In this document: positions 34,801-42,179 of the stretch, in pieces | Position numbering within the stretch: the stretch's first letter is position 1 | Layout of the letters: each line of letters begins with the position of its first letter | Source of the DNA: Citreimonas salinaria | GTDB lineage: Bacteria; Pseudomonadota; Alphaproteobacteria; Rhodobacterales; Rhodobacteraceae | Length of the DNA stretch: 64,000 nucleotides | NCBI RefSeq assembly: GCF_900107235.1 | Contig: NZ_FNPF01000003.1 | Location: 186,001-250,000, forward strand | Direction: 5' to 3' | Notes under the pieces: generated by a model | Databases searched by the model: none | What the model was told of the DNA's origin: nothing | The model's input: only the letters and a program-made list of their open reading frames with translations | Program-made: the position numbers and the translations under genes

Positions 34801-34987
34801 TCTTGCGGCGCGGCTGGGCGCCGTTGCAGACCAGGCCGGCACCACGCTCGAAGGCTACAACCGCAACAGCCAGTTCTCACGCGACCTGCAGGGTGCGATC
34901 CGCCAGGTCGAAAGCGCTGCCGAGGCGATCGACCGGCTGGCCCGGCAGATCAGCCGCAACCCCTCCTCGCTGATACAGGGCCGGTGA
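31874..34987 (+). CDS. pqiB: PqiB-like MCE protein with a long internal-repeat tail
   Basis: A 1037-residue protein anchored by one N-terminal helix (FVWLVPIAALAVALGAAW). Residues 40-400 contain three MCE-type segments (ITVTFGNAAGVTPDETALRF, FLLRSDEGLPAAETPILFKG, MVFDDNMAGLRAGAPVELGG). MCE proteins form hexameric tunnels that carry lipids through the periplasm. From residue 464 to about 955 the chain is made of four 123-residue, alpha-helical repeats, each containing SASGRIDxLLAQ-, VGxVTAAVRD- and ARALPLEDxVxRA-like blocks. Known PqiB is about half this length, so this protein could reach further or form a longer needle. It is coupled to pqiA by ATGA and followed by pqiC. Confidence 0.88.
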   Translation: MTKTPDPVPIRSEGRGYAFSFVWLVPIAALAVALGAAWRNYSQRGPIITVTFGNAAGVTPDETALRFRDITVGLVEEVGFSEDLDRVEVMIRLDQEIAPYVDEEARFWVVRPEVTAQGVTGLDTVLSGVYIQGAWDGTIGPPAETFEGFDTAPLLRAGEEGVPFLLRSDEGLPAAETPILFKGVPVGRIAGAEIMPDGLTAQSDAVIFAPYDTLVTSSSRFWDISGFELSLGAEGAALDFTSLSSLISGGVTFETLGSGGRPLSEGMVFELHPDAEAAREDFFLEGEGSAVEMMMVFDDNMAGLRAGAPVELGGLRIGEVVTISGLVDPERFGDSDARLLATMRINPARIGLQDDADQEALIDFLNTRAADGLRGRLTNASLLTGGLKVELVEIPGAPPAQVDVTAEPYPAIPTAPAAVTNVAASAQGLLSRVDALPVEELMENAIGLMTDARAVIGSDEVRALPAEVSDILEQLQSASARVDGLLETLEQEQAAQALVGAIETLSGTADALPPLVDEARSVLETVRTLPLEDLVTQVNDVLTAAETLLSSDDTRAIPEAVTAALDELQGTLSAIRAIADAAETQALPGEAQALLAELQSASGRIDTLLAQVEEQDTVGAVTAAVRDVADAASGLPALTEEARALLADARALPLEDIVTRADGLLNAAEALLASDATRAIPAEVNAALTEVQATLAAVRRIAQSEETQSLPGEAQALLDRLQSASGRIDGLLAQIEEQDTVGTVTAAVRDLGDAASGLPALSEQARALLEEARALPLQDLVRRAEAVLASADTLISAESTRAVPAEVNAALAELRQTLASVRAITSDPQTQALPGQVSALTTDLQDAAARLDALLADAQERDVVGSVIAAVEDVEQAAAGLPELTTQANALLRSARALPLDALTQRASTLIASANSILGQDSARDIPAELNGALASLRETLETLQEGGLVENANATLISAREAAEALAEASATLPDLAARLGAVADQAGTTLEGYNRNSQFSRDLQGAIRQVESAAEAIDRLARQISRNPSSLIQGR
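33263..34738 (+). repeat. Four tandem 369-bp coding repeats in pqiB
   Basis: The CTGCC at the head of the LPxEx unit recurs at 33263, 33632, 34001 and 34370, exactly 369 bp (123 codons) apart. The second and third units are the most alike, and the pattern decays after the fourth. The period is in frame, so copy number changes would keep the protein open. Confidence 0.85.
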
Positions 34988-35030
34988 CACCGGGACGGAA
35001 TTCAGGGACGACAACACAGGGACGATGACC

Positions 35031-35594
35031 ATGAAACTGCGCACGATCACCGCGTTGCTGGGCGTGACTCTCGCCACCGCCTGTGGCGGGCCCGACATCC
35101 GCTTTGCCGCGCCCGCGACCGAGCCGACGGAGCGGATCGCCACGTCCTTCGACCGGATCGAGGTGATGCAGGTCGGGCTGCCGATCTACGCCACCACCGA
35201 AGAGATCGCGTTCCAGGACGCAAGCGGCGCGATCGAGCCCACCGGCGCGCTGTGGGCGGACGAACCGGGACGGGCCGTCACACTGCAACTGTCGCGCGAC
35301 CTTGCCGCCCTGACCGGCGCGCTGGTGGCACCGGAGCCCTGGCCCTTCCGCGACTTTCCCGACGCGCAGGTCGATGTCCGGGTCGAGGACTTCGTCGCCA
35401 CCTCCGCCGGAACCTTCGTGCTGACGGGGCAGTACTTCGTCGCTCCCGAGGACGAGGAAGGCCGCGACCGCGCGGTGCGCTTCTCGCTGGCCGCGCCGAT
35501 CGTGGGCGAAGCCGGACCGCGCGCCATCGCCGCCGCGCGCAACGCCGCCGTCACGCAGCTGGCACAGCAGATCGCGGCGAACGGGCTGCGCTAG
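35031..35594 (+). CDS. pqiC: PqiC-like outer-membrane lipoprotein
   Basis: A 187-residue protein of the ABC-type transport auxiliary lipoprotein family. A lipoprotein signal ends at LATAC (Cys about residue 18). The body has VMQVGLPIYATTEEI, WADEPGRAVTLQLSRDLAAL and ARNAAVTQLAQQIAAN, as in PqiC. It would receive lipid from the PqiB tunnel at the outer membrane. An alternative ATG six bases upstream leaves too little room from the CAGGGAC ribosome site, so 35031 is preferred. Confidence 0.85.
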   Translation: MKLRTITALLGVTLATACGGPDIRFAAPATEPTERIATSFDRIEVMQVGLPIYATTEEIAFQDASGAIEPTGALWADEPGRAVTLQLSRDLAALTGALVAPEPWPFRDFPDAQVDVRVEDFVATSAGTFVLTGQYFVAPEDEEGRDRAVRFSLAAPIVGEAGPRAIAAARNAAVTQLAQQIAANGLR

Positions 35595-35671
35595 GCGCGT
35601 AACACCGCCGGCGCCCGAGCGCGAGCATCGGGAGAATCATGCGCGCGCGCCGGCTGGCGTTCGGCAGGTCG

Positions 35672-36598
35672 TCAGAGGTTTGCGGTCCGGCGGCGGGCCA
35701 GCAACGGCCAGAGGCCGGGCATCACGGCCGCTAGGAACACGAGCCCGAAGGCCACCGACGCCGCCAGCCCCGCCGCCCCCGACGTGCCCGCCAGCGGCAG
35801 CAGCGTCGCGGCGGCGCCCTCGCGCAGGCCCCAGCCGGCGACGGTGACCGGGATCAGCATTGCGAACAGGATCAGCGGCACCAGGACCGCGATTGCCCCC
35901 GCAGGCAACGCGATGCCGATGGCCTTCGCGCAGGCGGCGAAGGCCAGCAGGTTGCATGCAGCGGTCGCCAGGCTGCTCGCGACCTGCCACCACAGCACGC
36001 CGGGCGCCGTCAGCGCGCGCCGCGCATCCGTCACGAAGCCCCCCATGGCGCGGCCGACCGCGCCGGGCAGCTTGCCGCCCATGTAGGCCACCACCGCCAC
36101 GCCCGCGACCCCGGCGCAGATGGCCGCGACCGTGCCTGCCAGCCAGGCCGGCGGCTGCAATCCGCCATCGACCACCACCGCGGCGACCAGGCCCGCGCCC
36201 ATCACGAACGCCATCGCCACCTGCCCGGCCAGCCGTTCGAGCGCAACGCCGAGGCTCGCCAGCCGCAGCCCGGCCTGCCCACGGGCGCGCATGGCGCGGC
36301 CGGCATCGCCCAGCATGCCTCCGGGCAGCGACTGGTTGATGACCTGGCTGAGATAGTATTCGCGGACCGCCCGGACGAAGCCGATGCGCTGGTTCAGCTG
36401 CCGCGCGGTCAGACGCCAGCGCAAGGCCGACAGCACGGTCTGAAGGCTCAGGAGCGCAAAGGCCGCAAGGAGCCAGCGCGGGTCGGCCGAGCGCAGCATG
36501 CGCCACGCCTCGCGCGCGTCGACCGCCGAGAGGATGACCACGATAAGCCCGATCGCCAGGCCGATCTTGCCTGTGGTCAGCAAGCGGCTGCGGGTCAT
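35672..36598 (-). CDS. Flippase-like membrane protein (UPF0104/LPG synthase TM family)
   Basis: A 308-residue protein with about eight transmembrane helices. The signature NQSLPGGMLGDAGRAMRA near residue 90, with LERLAGQVAMAFVM after it, is typical of the UPF0104 family related to the lysylphosphatidylglycerol synthase membrane region. PVTVAGWGLREGAAATLLPLAG is another conserved block. Members are thought to flip lipids or polyprenyl-linked intermediates. It lacks the C-terminal aminoacyl-transfer domain. The start at 36598 has GAGG ten bases upstream; another ATG at 36613 is possible. Confidence 0.82.
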   Translation of the reverse strand: MTRSRLLTTGKIGLAIGLIVVILSAVDAREAWRMLRSADPRWLLAAFALLSLQTVLSALRWRLTARQLNQRIGFVRAVREYYLSQVINQSLPGGMLGDAGRAMRARGQAGLRLASLGVALERLAGQVAMAFVMGAGLVAAVVVDGGLQPPAWLAGTVAAICAGVAGVAVVAYMGGKLPGAVGRAMGGFVTDARRALTAPGVLWWQVASSLATAACNLLAFAACAKAIGIALPAGAIAVLVPLILFAMLIPVTVAGWGLREGAAATLLPLAGTSGAAGLAASVAFGLVFLAAVMPGLWPLLARRRTANL

Positions 36599-36915
36599 CG
36601 GGTCCAGCCTCATCGGCCCGACCGGTCCCCGGGCGCGGAATCCGGCGCAGGCCGGGTCCGGTGTCGCTCTGTATCCATTCCGTTCACGGGCGCATCCATA
36701 GGCGGAAGCCGCCGGTCTTGCCAGCCCCAGTCATCGAACCGCGACCAGGTAGCGTCGGCACCGTTTGCAGGAACGTCGGCGGGATCATTCCCATCCGGCA
36801 AGAGCCGCGATCTCGCGTCCCGTCATCGGAAGTGTATCTGAAAAGCTGTTGACCTGTTCGCGCGCTCTGGTATCTGACAAAACCAGTCAACAATGAACCT
36901 GACGGGAGATCTTCA
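36599..36915. other. Intergenic region upstream of fbpA
   Basis: About 317 bp between the divergent flippase-like gene and fbpA. The right end holds the fbpA promoter candidate. A minus-strand frame of 63 codons (36610-36801) begins with TTG, has no ribosome site and resembles nothing I know, so it is not called. Confidence 0.5.
36847..36892 (+). promoter_or_regulatory. fbpA promoter candidate flanked by inverted repeat
   Basis: TTGACC (36849-36854) and TATCTG (36871-36876) are separated by 16 bp and match -35/-10 elements for fbpA. TGTTGAC (36847-36853) and GTCAACA (36886-36892) form a perfect seven-base inverted repeat enclosing the promoter, a possible site for iron-dependent control. I cannot assign a regulator. 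Confidence 0.5.
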
Positions 36916-37932
36916 ATGCGATTCCACACCGTTTCGATCCTGGCACTGGCCGTGGCCGCCACCGCCGCGCCCGCCCTCGCCCAGGGCGAACTGAACCTCT
37001 ACTCCTCGCGCCACTACGACACCGACGAGCGGCTGTATTCCGATTTCGAGGATCAGACCGGCATCACCATCAACCGCATCGAGGGCAACGCCGACGAGCT
37101 GATCGCGCGCATGGAGGCCGAGGGTGCGAACTCGCCCGCGGACGTGCTGCTGACCGTCGACACCTCGCGCCTGCAGCGCGCGAAGGATGCCGGCGTCCTG
37201 CAGGCGGTCGAGTCGGACGTTCTGGAAGAGCGCATCCCCGGCCAATACCAGGACACCGACAACCAGTGGTTCGGCTTCTCGCTGCGCGGGCGGATCATCT
37301 TCTACGCCAAGGACCGCGTCGAGAACCCGCCGCAGACCTACATGGACCTCGCGAACGAGGCCTATGACGACAGCATCTGCATCCGGTCCTCGACCAACAC
37401 CTACAACCAGACCCTGCTGGCCTCGATCATCGAGAACCAGGGCGAGGAAGCCGCCCGCGAATGGGCCAACGGCATCGTCGAGAACATGGCGCGCGACCCG
37501 CAGGGCGGCGACACCGACCAGCTGCGCGGCCTCGTGTCGGGCGAATGCGACATCGCCGTGTCGAACACCTACTACTTTGCCCGCGCGCTTGCCGACCAGG
37601 TGGACGGCGTGACCGAGGGGATCGACAACATCGGCTGGGTCTTCCCGAACCAGGACACCACCGGCGCGCACGTGAACCTGTCGGGCGGCGGCGTCGCGGC
37701 GCACGCGCCCAACCGCGACAACGCGGTGGCCTTCCTGGAATACCTCGCCAGCGACTCGGCGCAGCAGTACTTTGCCGCCGGCAACAATGAGTATCCGGCC
37801 GTCGAGGGTGTCGAGACCACCGAGGCGGTCGACCAGCTGGGCGAGTTCAAGGCCGACGACGTCGACCTGTCGGCCGTGGCCGAGCACCTGGGCCAGGCGC
37901 AGGAAATCTTCAACGAAGCCGGCTGGGAATAA
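36916..37932 (+). CDS. fbpA: Periplasmic ferric-iron-binding protein
   Basis: A 338-residue extracellular solute-binding protein of the Fe(III) ABC transporter type. A signal peptide (ILALAVAATAAPALA) precedes GELNLYSSRHYDTDERLY. Iron-ligand tyrosines are expected in the NTYYFARAL and related segments, and the blocks ADVLLTVDTSRLQRAKDAG and SGGGVAAHAPNRDNAVAFLEYL match FutA/FbpA proteins. It faces the permease gene fbpB across a shared terminator region, and no ATPase gene is in the window. ACGGGAG precedes the ATG at a good distance. Confidence 0.92.
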   Translation: MRFHTVSILALAVAATAAPALAQGELNLYSSRHYDTDERLYSDFEDQTGITINRIEGNADELIARMEAEGANSPADVLLTVDTSRLQRAKDAGVLQAVESDVLEERIPGQYQDTDNQWFGFSLRGRIIFYAKDRVENPPQTYMDLANEAYDDSICIRSSTNTYNQTLLASIIENQGEEAAREWANGIVENMARDPQGGDTDQLRGLVSGECDIAVSNTYYFARALADQVDGVTEGIDNIGWVFPNQDTTGAHVNLSGGGVAAHAPNRDNAVAFLEYLASDSAQQYFAAGNNEYPAVEGVETTEAVDQLGEFKADDVDLSAVAEHLGQAQEIFNEAGWE

Positions 37933-37954
37933 GCTTCCCTTCGGGCGATTTCGC

Positions 37955-37985
37955 GGCGCGGTCCCTTCGGGGGCCGCGCCTTTTT
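37955..37985 (+). terminator. Rho-independent terminator of fbpA
   Basis: GGCGCGGTCCC (37955-37965), loop TTCG, GGGGCCGCGCC (37970-37980), then TTTTT. The stem has eleven pairs including one G-T, and the UUCG-type loop is stabilising. Confidence 0.9.
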
Positions 37986-38001
37986 CGTGGCCGAAATCAA
38001 G

Positions 38002-38074
38002 TGTCCCACGGTGGGACATGCGGGCGGACACGGAATATCAATGGGTTACAGAGGCGGATTCAGGAAGGCTTAAC
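38002..38074 (+). promoter_or_regulatory. Palindrome-promoter element, copy A
   Basis: TGTCCCACGGTGGGACA at 38002-38018 is a perfect 17-base palindrome (eight-base arms, one central base). Nineteen bases later comes TCAAT (38038-38042), then TTACAG (38046-38051), a 17-base spacer and CTTAAC (38069-38074). The same arrangement is repeated base for base in spacing at 42180-42252. It lies in the convergent gap between fbpA and fbpB, so it would start a transcript antisense to the fbpB 3' end or a small RNA. No credible protein frame follows. Confidence 0.65.
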
Positions 38075-38205
38075 CTTCGGACGCTCGCGTGGCGCATGAA
38101 GCGGCGCGCGTCGGAGCCTTGATCTGGACGTTCCGGGAAGCCACCTGGCCGTCGCGATTGCGCGTGAAACCGGAGGCATCGCGGTTCGGTTCGACCCTTC
38201 CAACC

Positions 38206-38252
38206 GTCGCGGTTCCGCGCGACCCGTGTCAGCTGTCGCGGTTCCGCGCGAC
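38206..38252. repeat. Duplicated 18-bp hairpin at the fbpB 3' end
   Basis: GTCGCGGTTCCGCGCGAC occurs at 38206-38223 and 38235-38252, 29 bp apart. Each copy has GTCGCG/CGCGAC arms. The second copy encodes the last residues of FbpB (VARNRD) and the first repeats them just past its stop, a small 3' end duplication. Confidence 0.8.
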
Positions 38253-39863
38253 CTGGCGGCACAGCAACGCCACCGGGACCAGCCCGATCAGCGCGATCAC
38301 CAAGCTGGGCACCGCCGCGCCGTCCAGCCGCTCGTCCGAGGCCAGCCGGTAGGCCTGCACCGCCAGCGTGTCGAAGTTGAACGGCCGCATGATCAGCGTC
38401 GCGGGCAGCTCCTTCATCACGTCGACGAAGACGATCAGCGCGGCGGTCAGCAGCGACGGCGTCAGGATCGGCACGTGCACCCGGCGCACCACGCCGAAGG
38501 CGTTCTGCCCCAGCACCCGCGCCGCGGCGTCGATGTTGTCGCTGACCGCGGCGATGCCGCCCTCGTAGGCGCCGATCGCGGCGGCGAGGAAGCGGATCAT
38601 GTAGGCCGCCACCAGAAGCCAGATCGACCCGGTGAACAGCAGGCCGGTCGAGACGTCGAAGGTCTGCCGCATCCAGGCGTCCAGCGCGTTGTCGAACCCG
38701 GCGAAGGGCACCAGAAGCCCCACGGCGATCACGCCGCCCGGCACCGCGTAGCCCAGCCGCGCGATGTAGATCGCGCCGGCCGACAGCCGCCCCTGGCGCA
38801 ACCGGTGATACGAGCCCAGCAGGTTCGCCGCGCCCACCGTCACCAGCGCCGCCGCGGCCGCCAGCACCAGCGAGTTGCGCACGAAGCCGATATAGCGCTC
38901 GGACAGCAGGTCCTGCCCCGACCCGGCCGCCATGAAGGCCAGCGCCAGGACCGGGACGACGAGGCCGAACAGGACGGGGATCGCGCAGGCCGCGGTGGCG
39001 GCCCAGGCGCGCGCGCCGGTCAGGGACATCCGCGCCATGACTTCCTGCCGCCGCCCGGCATCGTAGCGCGCGCGGCCGCGGCTGGTCCGCTCCATCGCGG
39101 CGAGGATCAGCGCGAAGGTCAGCAGGCCCAGCGACAGCTGCGCCGCCGCCGCGCGGTCGGCCATCGAGAACCAGCTCTGGTAGATGCCCGTGGCGAAGGT
39201 CTGCACGCCGAAATAGCTGACGGTGCCGAAATCGGCGATCGTCTCCATCGCCGCCAGCAGCACGCCCGCCGCGATCGCCGGGCGCGCCATCGGCAGCGAC
39301 ACCGACAGGAACGCCCGCGTCGGGGACCGCCCCAGCGCGCGCGCGGCGTAGAACGTGGTGGCCGACTGGCCGACGAAGGCCGCGCGCGCCAGCAGGTAGA
39401 CGTATGGATAGAGCACCAGCGTCAGCATCGTGGCCGCACCGCCCAGGGATCGGATCTCGGGGAACCAGTAGTCGCGCGGGCCCCAGCCGGTCAGGTCGCG
39501 CAGCGCGGTCTGCACCAGCCCCGGATGATCCAGCAGGTCGGTGTAGGCGTAGGCCAGCACGTAGGCGGGAAAGGCGAGCGGGATCACCAGCGCGATCTCG
39601 AGCCAGCGGCGGCCGGGAAAGTCCGTCATCACCACCAGCCAGGCAGCGCCGGTGCCGATCACGAAGGTGCCCGCGCCCACCAGCACGACCAGCGCGACCG
39701 TCGTCCCCGCGTAACGCGGCAGGACCGTGTCGAGCAGGTGGGGCAGCGTGTCGCCCTGCCCCGACAGCGCCGCCGCCAGCACGCCCAGATGCGGCAGGGC
39801 GCAGATCAGCGCGACGAACGCCGCCACCGCCGCGAGCGCGTGCTCGGCGTGAAATCGCTTCAT
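38229..39863 (-). CDS. fbpB: Iron(III) ABC transporter permease
   Basis: A 544-residue protein with two fused MetI-type permease domains, about twelve helices in total. Each domain carries the cytoplasmic loop that docks the ATPase: an AARALGRSPTRAF segment near residue 195 and AAARVLGQNAFGVVRRVHVP near residue 455. The pattern MKELPATLIMRPFNFDTLAVQAYRLASDERL near the C-terminus is characteristic of FbpB/FutB. It is convergent with fbpA. The ATPase (fbpC) is not adjacent, so it must be supplied from another locus or shared. Confidence 0.92.
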   Translation of the reverse strand: MKRFHAEHALAAVAAFVALICALPHLGVLAAALSGQGDTLPHLLDTVLPRYAGTTVALVVLVGAGTFVIGTGAAWLVVMTDFPGRRWLEIALVIPLAFPAYVLAYAYTDLLDHPGLVQTALRDLTGWGPRDYWFPEIRSLGGAATMLTLVLYPYVYLLARAAFVGQSATTFYAARALGRSPTRAFLSVSLPMARPAIAAGVLLAAMETIADFGTVSYFGVQTFATGIYQSWFSMADRAAAAQLSLGLLTFALILAAMERTSRGRARYDAGRRQEVMARMSLTGARAWAATAACAIPVLFGLVVPVLALAFMAAGSGQDLLSERYIGFVRNSLVLAAAAALVTVGAANLLGSYHRLRQGRLSAGAIYIARLGYAVPGGVIAVGLLVPFAGFDNALDAWMRQTFDVSTGLLFTGSIWLLVAAYMIRFLAAAIGAYEGGIAAVSDNIDAAARVLGQNAFGVVRRVHVPILTPSLLTAALIVFVDVMKELPATLIMRPFNFDTLAVQAYRLASDERLDGAAVPSLVIALIGLVPVALLCRQVARNRDS

Positions 39864-40042
39864 GGATTGCCAGTCCCCGCTGTCTCGGCGGTCTGACTAC
39901 CTGCTTGCGCCCCCCCGTTGCAAGCGGCGAGGCCCAGCCCGGCACGGACAAGCCGACCGCGGGCTTTGCGGTGCGCCGGAGGCAGTCCGCCAGGAGGGAT
40001 GGGCGCCGGGAGGGATGGGCGCGGGGGTGAAGCCGGCCGCCC

Positions 40043-40420
40043 TCAGGCGGCGGGCGCCGTCGAACCGCAGGAATCGCGGGCAATGCAGCACGCCACGTCG
40101 CGCGCGGTGAAAGGGAACGGCATGATCGAGACCCGAGGTGCCGCGCTGAGCGCTTCGGGCATCGTCTCGGCCCCGTGCAGGATGACGTTGGTGCCCGCGC
40201 GGCCCAGCCGGTGCGCCACCCGCACCGCCACGTCCAGCGCGGCCCGCCGCGGCATGCGCAGGAACGCATGGCTGTGGCGGCCGCCGACAAGCGCTGCCTC
40301 GGCCTCGGCCAGGGTTTCGGAGCGCACCGTCACCTGCGCCGTCGCATCCCGGCTGAGGACCGAGTCGCTGAGATCCATGGCGATGACCGGGTCACTTTCG
40401 ACGATGAGTACATTCAGCAT
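40043..40420 (-). CDS. Degenerate receiver-domain protein
   Basis: A 125-residue protein with the shape of a response-regulator receiver domain: MLNVLIVESDPVIAMDL with the acidic pair at the N-terminus and a C-terminal IMPFPFTARDV where KPF-type sequence is expected. The phospho-acceptor aspartate position reads HAFLRMP, with no Asp, and the conserved lysine is replaced by Pro. It therefore probably cannot be phosphorylated in the usual way. It has no output domain. It diverges from the Crp/Fnr gene with 88 bp between, so the two may share control. Confidence 0.75.
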   Translation of the reverse strand: MLNVLIVESDPVIAMDLSDSVLSRDATAQVTVRSETLAEAEAALVGGRHSHAFLRMPRRAALDVAVRVAHRLGRAGTNVILHGAETMPEALSAAPRVSIMPFPFTARDVACCIARDSCGSTAPAA

Positions 40421-40508
40421 AGACTAGATTGACCTTCCTGATTCGCTACCAGCGTAGACCCGGCGCGATCTCTGGACATTAACCTGTGACATAGGGCGCC
40501 ATTTCCAC

Positions 40509-41237
40509 ATGCAGATACCGTGCCGAACCTGCCCGCTGCGCGCCCTGCCCACGTTCCAGTCGCTGTCCCCCGAGGAACTCGCCGTCACCGAGAAGCTCAA
40601 GCGGGGCGAATTGCGGGTCGAGGCGGGCATGCCGATCCTGTCGGAGGGGTCGAACTCGCCGCAATTGTTCACCGTGCTCGAGGGCCAGGCGCTGCGGTTC
40701 AAGTCGCTGGAGAACGGCGAGCGGCAGGTTCTGGGCTTTGTCTTCCCCGGAGATTTCATAGGCTTGCAAGCCGCGGTGATGGCAGAGATGGAACATTCCG
40801 TCACCGCCGTCACGCCGATGCTGCTGTGCGTGTTCGACCGCGGCGACCTGGTGCGGCTGTACCAGGACAGCCCGACGCGCGCGTTCGACCTGACATGGAT
40901 CGCCGCCGAGGAGGAATCGATGCTGGCCGAGGCGCTGGCGACGGTCGGCCAGCAAGGTGCGCGGGCGCGCGTCGCCTGGGGGCTGCTGCGGCTGATGGAC
41001 CGCGCCGAGACGGCGGGGCTGGTGCGCGACGGCGTGGCGCCAATGCCGTTCCGCCAGCACGACCTGGCCGATGCGCTGGGGCTGTCGGTGGTGCACACGA
41101 ACAAGACGCTCGCGTCGCTGCGCGCGGACGGCCTGGCGACGCTGCGCGACCGCACGCTGACGATCCACGACCGCCCGCGGCTGGAACGGCTGGTGGGCAC
41201 GACGATGCGGCGCGCCCGCACGCGGCCGCTGATCTGA
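40509..41237 (+). CDS. Crp/Fnr-family regulator
   Basis: A 242-residue Crp/Fnr-family regulator. A short cysteine motif (CRTCPLR) at the N-terminus resembles the cluster-binding part of Fnr proteins, but only two of the expected cysteines are evident, so oxygen sensing is uncertain. The cyclic-nucleotide-like domain shows EGQALRFKSLENGERQVLGFVFPGDFIGL, and the winged helix MPFRQHDLADALGLSVVHTNKTLASLRADGL near residue 180 is the DNA-binding part. Similar roseobacter regulators occur in microaerobic and nitrogen-oxide control. It diverges from the degenerate receiver protein. Confidence 0.87.
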   Translation: MQIPCRTCPLRALPTFQSLSPEELAVTEKLKRGELRVEAGMPILSEGSNSPQLFTVLEGQALRFKSLENGERQVLGFVFPGDFIGLQAAVMAEMEHSVTAVTPMLLCVFDRGDLVRLYQDSPTRAFDLTWIAAEEESMLAEALATVGQQGARARVAWGLLRLMDRAETAGLVRDGVAPMPFRQHDLADALGLSVVHTNKTLASLRADGLATLRDRTLTIHDRPRLERLVGTTMRRARTRPLI

Positions 41238-41338
41238 GGCGTGCGGCCGGGCAAGCGGCGCGCATGTCTTGCCGCGCCGCCGCCGCGACCCATCTCGTTC
41301 CCCGGCCGCCCCGGCCGGATCCACGTCACGGAGAAGCC

Positions 41339-42166
41339 ATGCCCCGTCTCGCAGCCCTCGCCCCGACCCTCGGCCTTGCCCTGGCCGCCTGCCTTGTCGC
41401 CCTGCCGCTGCGGGCGCACGAGTTCTGGATCGAGCCCGAGGCCTGGCAGGTCGCGCCGGACGAGGTGATCGCCGCGCGGCTGATCAATGGGCAGGAGTTC
41501 GATGGGATCGAACTGTCGGCCGCCACGGCCACGCCGGTGCGGGCCGAGGCGATCCGAGACGACAGCGCCGTCGCGCTGGACCCGCGGGGGACGGACAAGC
41601 CCGCCATCGCCTTCCGCCCCGCCGGTCCGGGACTGACGACGCTGCTGTACCAGACCGACCACATGGTCGTGATCTACGACACGCTGGCCGATTTCGCGTC
41701 CTTCGCCGAGAGCAAGGGCGCGGACTGGGCGGTCGGGCGGCACCGCGAGGCGGGCCTGCGCGAGGAGACGATCTTCGAGGCTTATGCCCGGTTCGCCAAG
41801 GCGCTGGTCGCAGTGGGCGACGGCGCGGGGGCGGACGCGCTGCGCGGCATGGAGATCGAGCTGGTGGCCGAGACCAACCCCTACACCGACCCGACGGACG
41901 GCGGCGTGGACGTGCGGCTGTTCTACCGGGGCGCGCCGCTGGCGGACACGCTGGTCACGGTGTTCGACCGCGCACCGGACGGCACGGTCGAGACCCGCGA
42001 GACGCTGACCGACGCCAAGGGGCGCGCCAGCGTGGCGGTCACGCCGGGGCACGATTACCTGGTCGACGCGGTGGTGATCCGAGAGCCGGCGGAGGCAATC
42101 GCGCAGGCGCACCGCGCGGTGTGGGAATCGGTCTGGGCGTCGCTGACGTTCTCGGTGCCGGAATAG
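41339..42166 (+). CDS. DUF4198 periplasmic protein
   Basis: A 275-residue secreted protein with a signal peptide (GLALAACLVALPLRAHEFWI). The HEFWIEPEAWQV opening and the C-terminal GVDVRLFYRGAPLADTLVTVFDR and TDAKGRASVAVTPGHDYLVDAVV blocks mark the DUF4198 family, often linked to metal (nickel/cobalt) uptake loci. No such transporter is next to it here. It is on the same strand as the Crp/Fnr gene, 100 bp downstream. Function is unknown. Confidence 0.82.
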   Translation: MPRLAALAPTLGLALAACLVALPLRAHEFWIEPEAWQVAPDEVIAARLINGQEFDGIELSAATATPVRAEAIRDDSAVALDPRGTDKPAIAFRPAGPGLTTLLYQTDHMVVIYDTLADFASFAESKGADWAVGRHREAGLREETIFEAYARFAKALVAVGDGAGADALRGMEIELVAETNPYTDPTDGGVDVRLFYRGAPLADTLVTVFDRAPDGTVETRETLTDAKGRASVAVTPGHDYLVDAVVIREPAEAIAQAHRAVWESVWASLTFSVPE

Positions 42167-42179
42167 GGCCCGGACGGGG

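Noticed and set aside
31595-34845. Long minus-strand frames opposite pqiB
   Set aside because: They mirror the repeats of pqiB as Ser/Ala- or Gln/Arg-rich text without any family signal.
36610-36801. A 63-codon minus-strand frame ending with an ATGA overlap at the flippase-like gene
   Set aside because: Starts with TTG, lacks a ribosome site, and the sequence matches nothing; the overlap is probably chance.
38089-38352. A GTG-started frame just after palindrome element A
   Set aside because: Runs antisense into fbpB and is low-complexity; no ribosome site. A noncoding RNA is more likely if the element is active.
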